Position numbers and translations under genes: made by a program. 5,086 bases of DNA. Source: an uncultured Clostridia bacterium (lineage in GTDB: Bacteria; Bacillota; Clostridia; Oscillospirales; Oscillospiraceae). Under the pieces are notes generated by a model. That model worked only from the letters and a program-made list of their open reading frames with translations, made no database searches and was not told where the DNA came from. The DNA is taken from contig CAMWQV010000209.1 of assembly GCA_947176425.1 (NCBI GenBank), positions 1 through 5,086 on the forward strand, read 5' to 3'. Each line of letters begins with the position of its first letter. Within the stretch, counting starts at the first letter, position 1. Of this stretch, positions 4,992-5,086 are shown one piece after another.

Positions 4992-5086
4992 GATTCCCCA
5001 TGGGAGATCAGCAGGGTAATGGGGTCGATCACGATAATCTCCCGGCCCATCTTCCGGGCATAGTTCACGGTCGCTCCGGTTCCGCT
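4967..5086 (-). CDS. C-terminal fragment of a SLOG/DUF1273-like protein (cut by window edge)
   Basis: Reading the - strand from the window edge, 39 codons run open to TAA at 4967-4969. The residues begin SGTGATVNYARKMGREI and continue with VIDP before a short Pro/Ala/His-rich tail. Glycine-rich turn, amphipathic helix (TVNYARKMGRE) and beta strand (IIVID) match the last Rossmann element of SLOG proteins such as YpsA/DUF1273, where a GGTAxTVxYA-type motif helps bind a nucleotide-like ligand. In Clostridia these genes are frequent on integrative conjugative elements, with roles that are poorly known. The start and most of the protein lie outside the window, so the family call rests on one motif. 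It converges on thiN. Confidence 0.6.
   Translation of the reverse strand, partial: SGTGATVNYARKMGREIIVIDPITLLISHGESAPSPAHP

Noticed and set aside
4785..5020. Small open frame on the + strand through the hairpin array
   Set aside because: Its codons are dictated by the inverted repeats, and no ribosome binding site or known domain is seen.

Overview
The window carries a compact thiamine (vitamin B1) salvage operon on the + strand. It ends in a GC-rich, hairpin-dense stretch next to a gene fragment on the - strand that looks like part of a mobile element. Moderate GC content, strong AAAGGAG-type ribosome binding sites, a TPP-riboswitch/terminator leader and a SLOG-family gene fragment together suggest a member of the Bacillota, probably a gut-type Clostridia/Oscillospirales species. 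The taxon is inference; no marker gene is present.

Bases 1-436 form an unusually rich leader. A near-consensus promoter (20-48, 17-bp spacer) is followed by a TPP riboswitch (about 62-150) and an intrinsic terminator (174-209). A second structured segment of about 200 nt (215-420) runs almost to the thiM ribosome binding site. Its stems, loops and 3' end resemble the HEARO / omega-RNA family that normally precedes iscB, but no iscB follows. The first base after its ribosome binding site and a short spacer is the thiM start codon. This is the most interesting part of the window.

Bases 437-4710 hold six tightly packed genes: thiM (hydroxyethylthiazole kinase), thiE (thiamine-phosphate synthase), a HAD-family phosphatase, thiD (HMP/HMP-P kinase), tenA (aminopyrimidine aminohydrolase) and thiN (thiamine pyrophosphokinase). 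They explain one another. ThiM and TenA/ThiD prepare salvaged thiazole and pyrimidine, and ThiE joins them to thiamine monophosphate (TMP). There is no thiL here to phosphorylate TMP directly. Instead ThiN pyrophosphorylates free thiamine, so a TMP phosphatase is needed, and the HAD enzyme between thiE and thiD is the obvious candidate. De novo genes (thiC, thiG, thiS, thiF, thiH) and a transporter are absent from the window.

Bases 4711-4966 have no gene. From about 4797 they become a run of near-perfect hairpins with mostly 3-4 nt loops, the last lying inside the 3' end of a gene on the opposite strand (4967-5086, cut by the window edge). That fragment looks like the C-terminus of a SLOG/DUF1273-type nucleotide-binding protein, a family common on integrative and conjugative elements. 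The operon therefore probably abuts, or is carried by, a mobile element.
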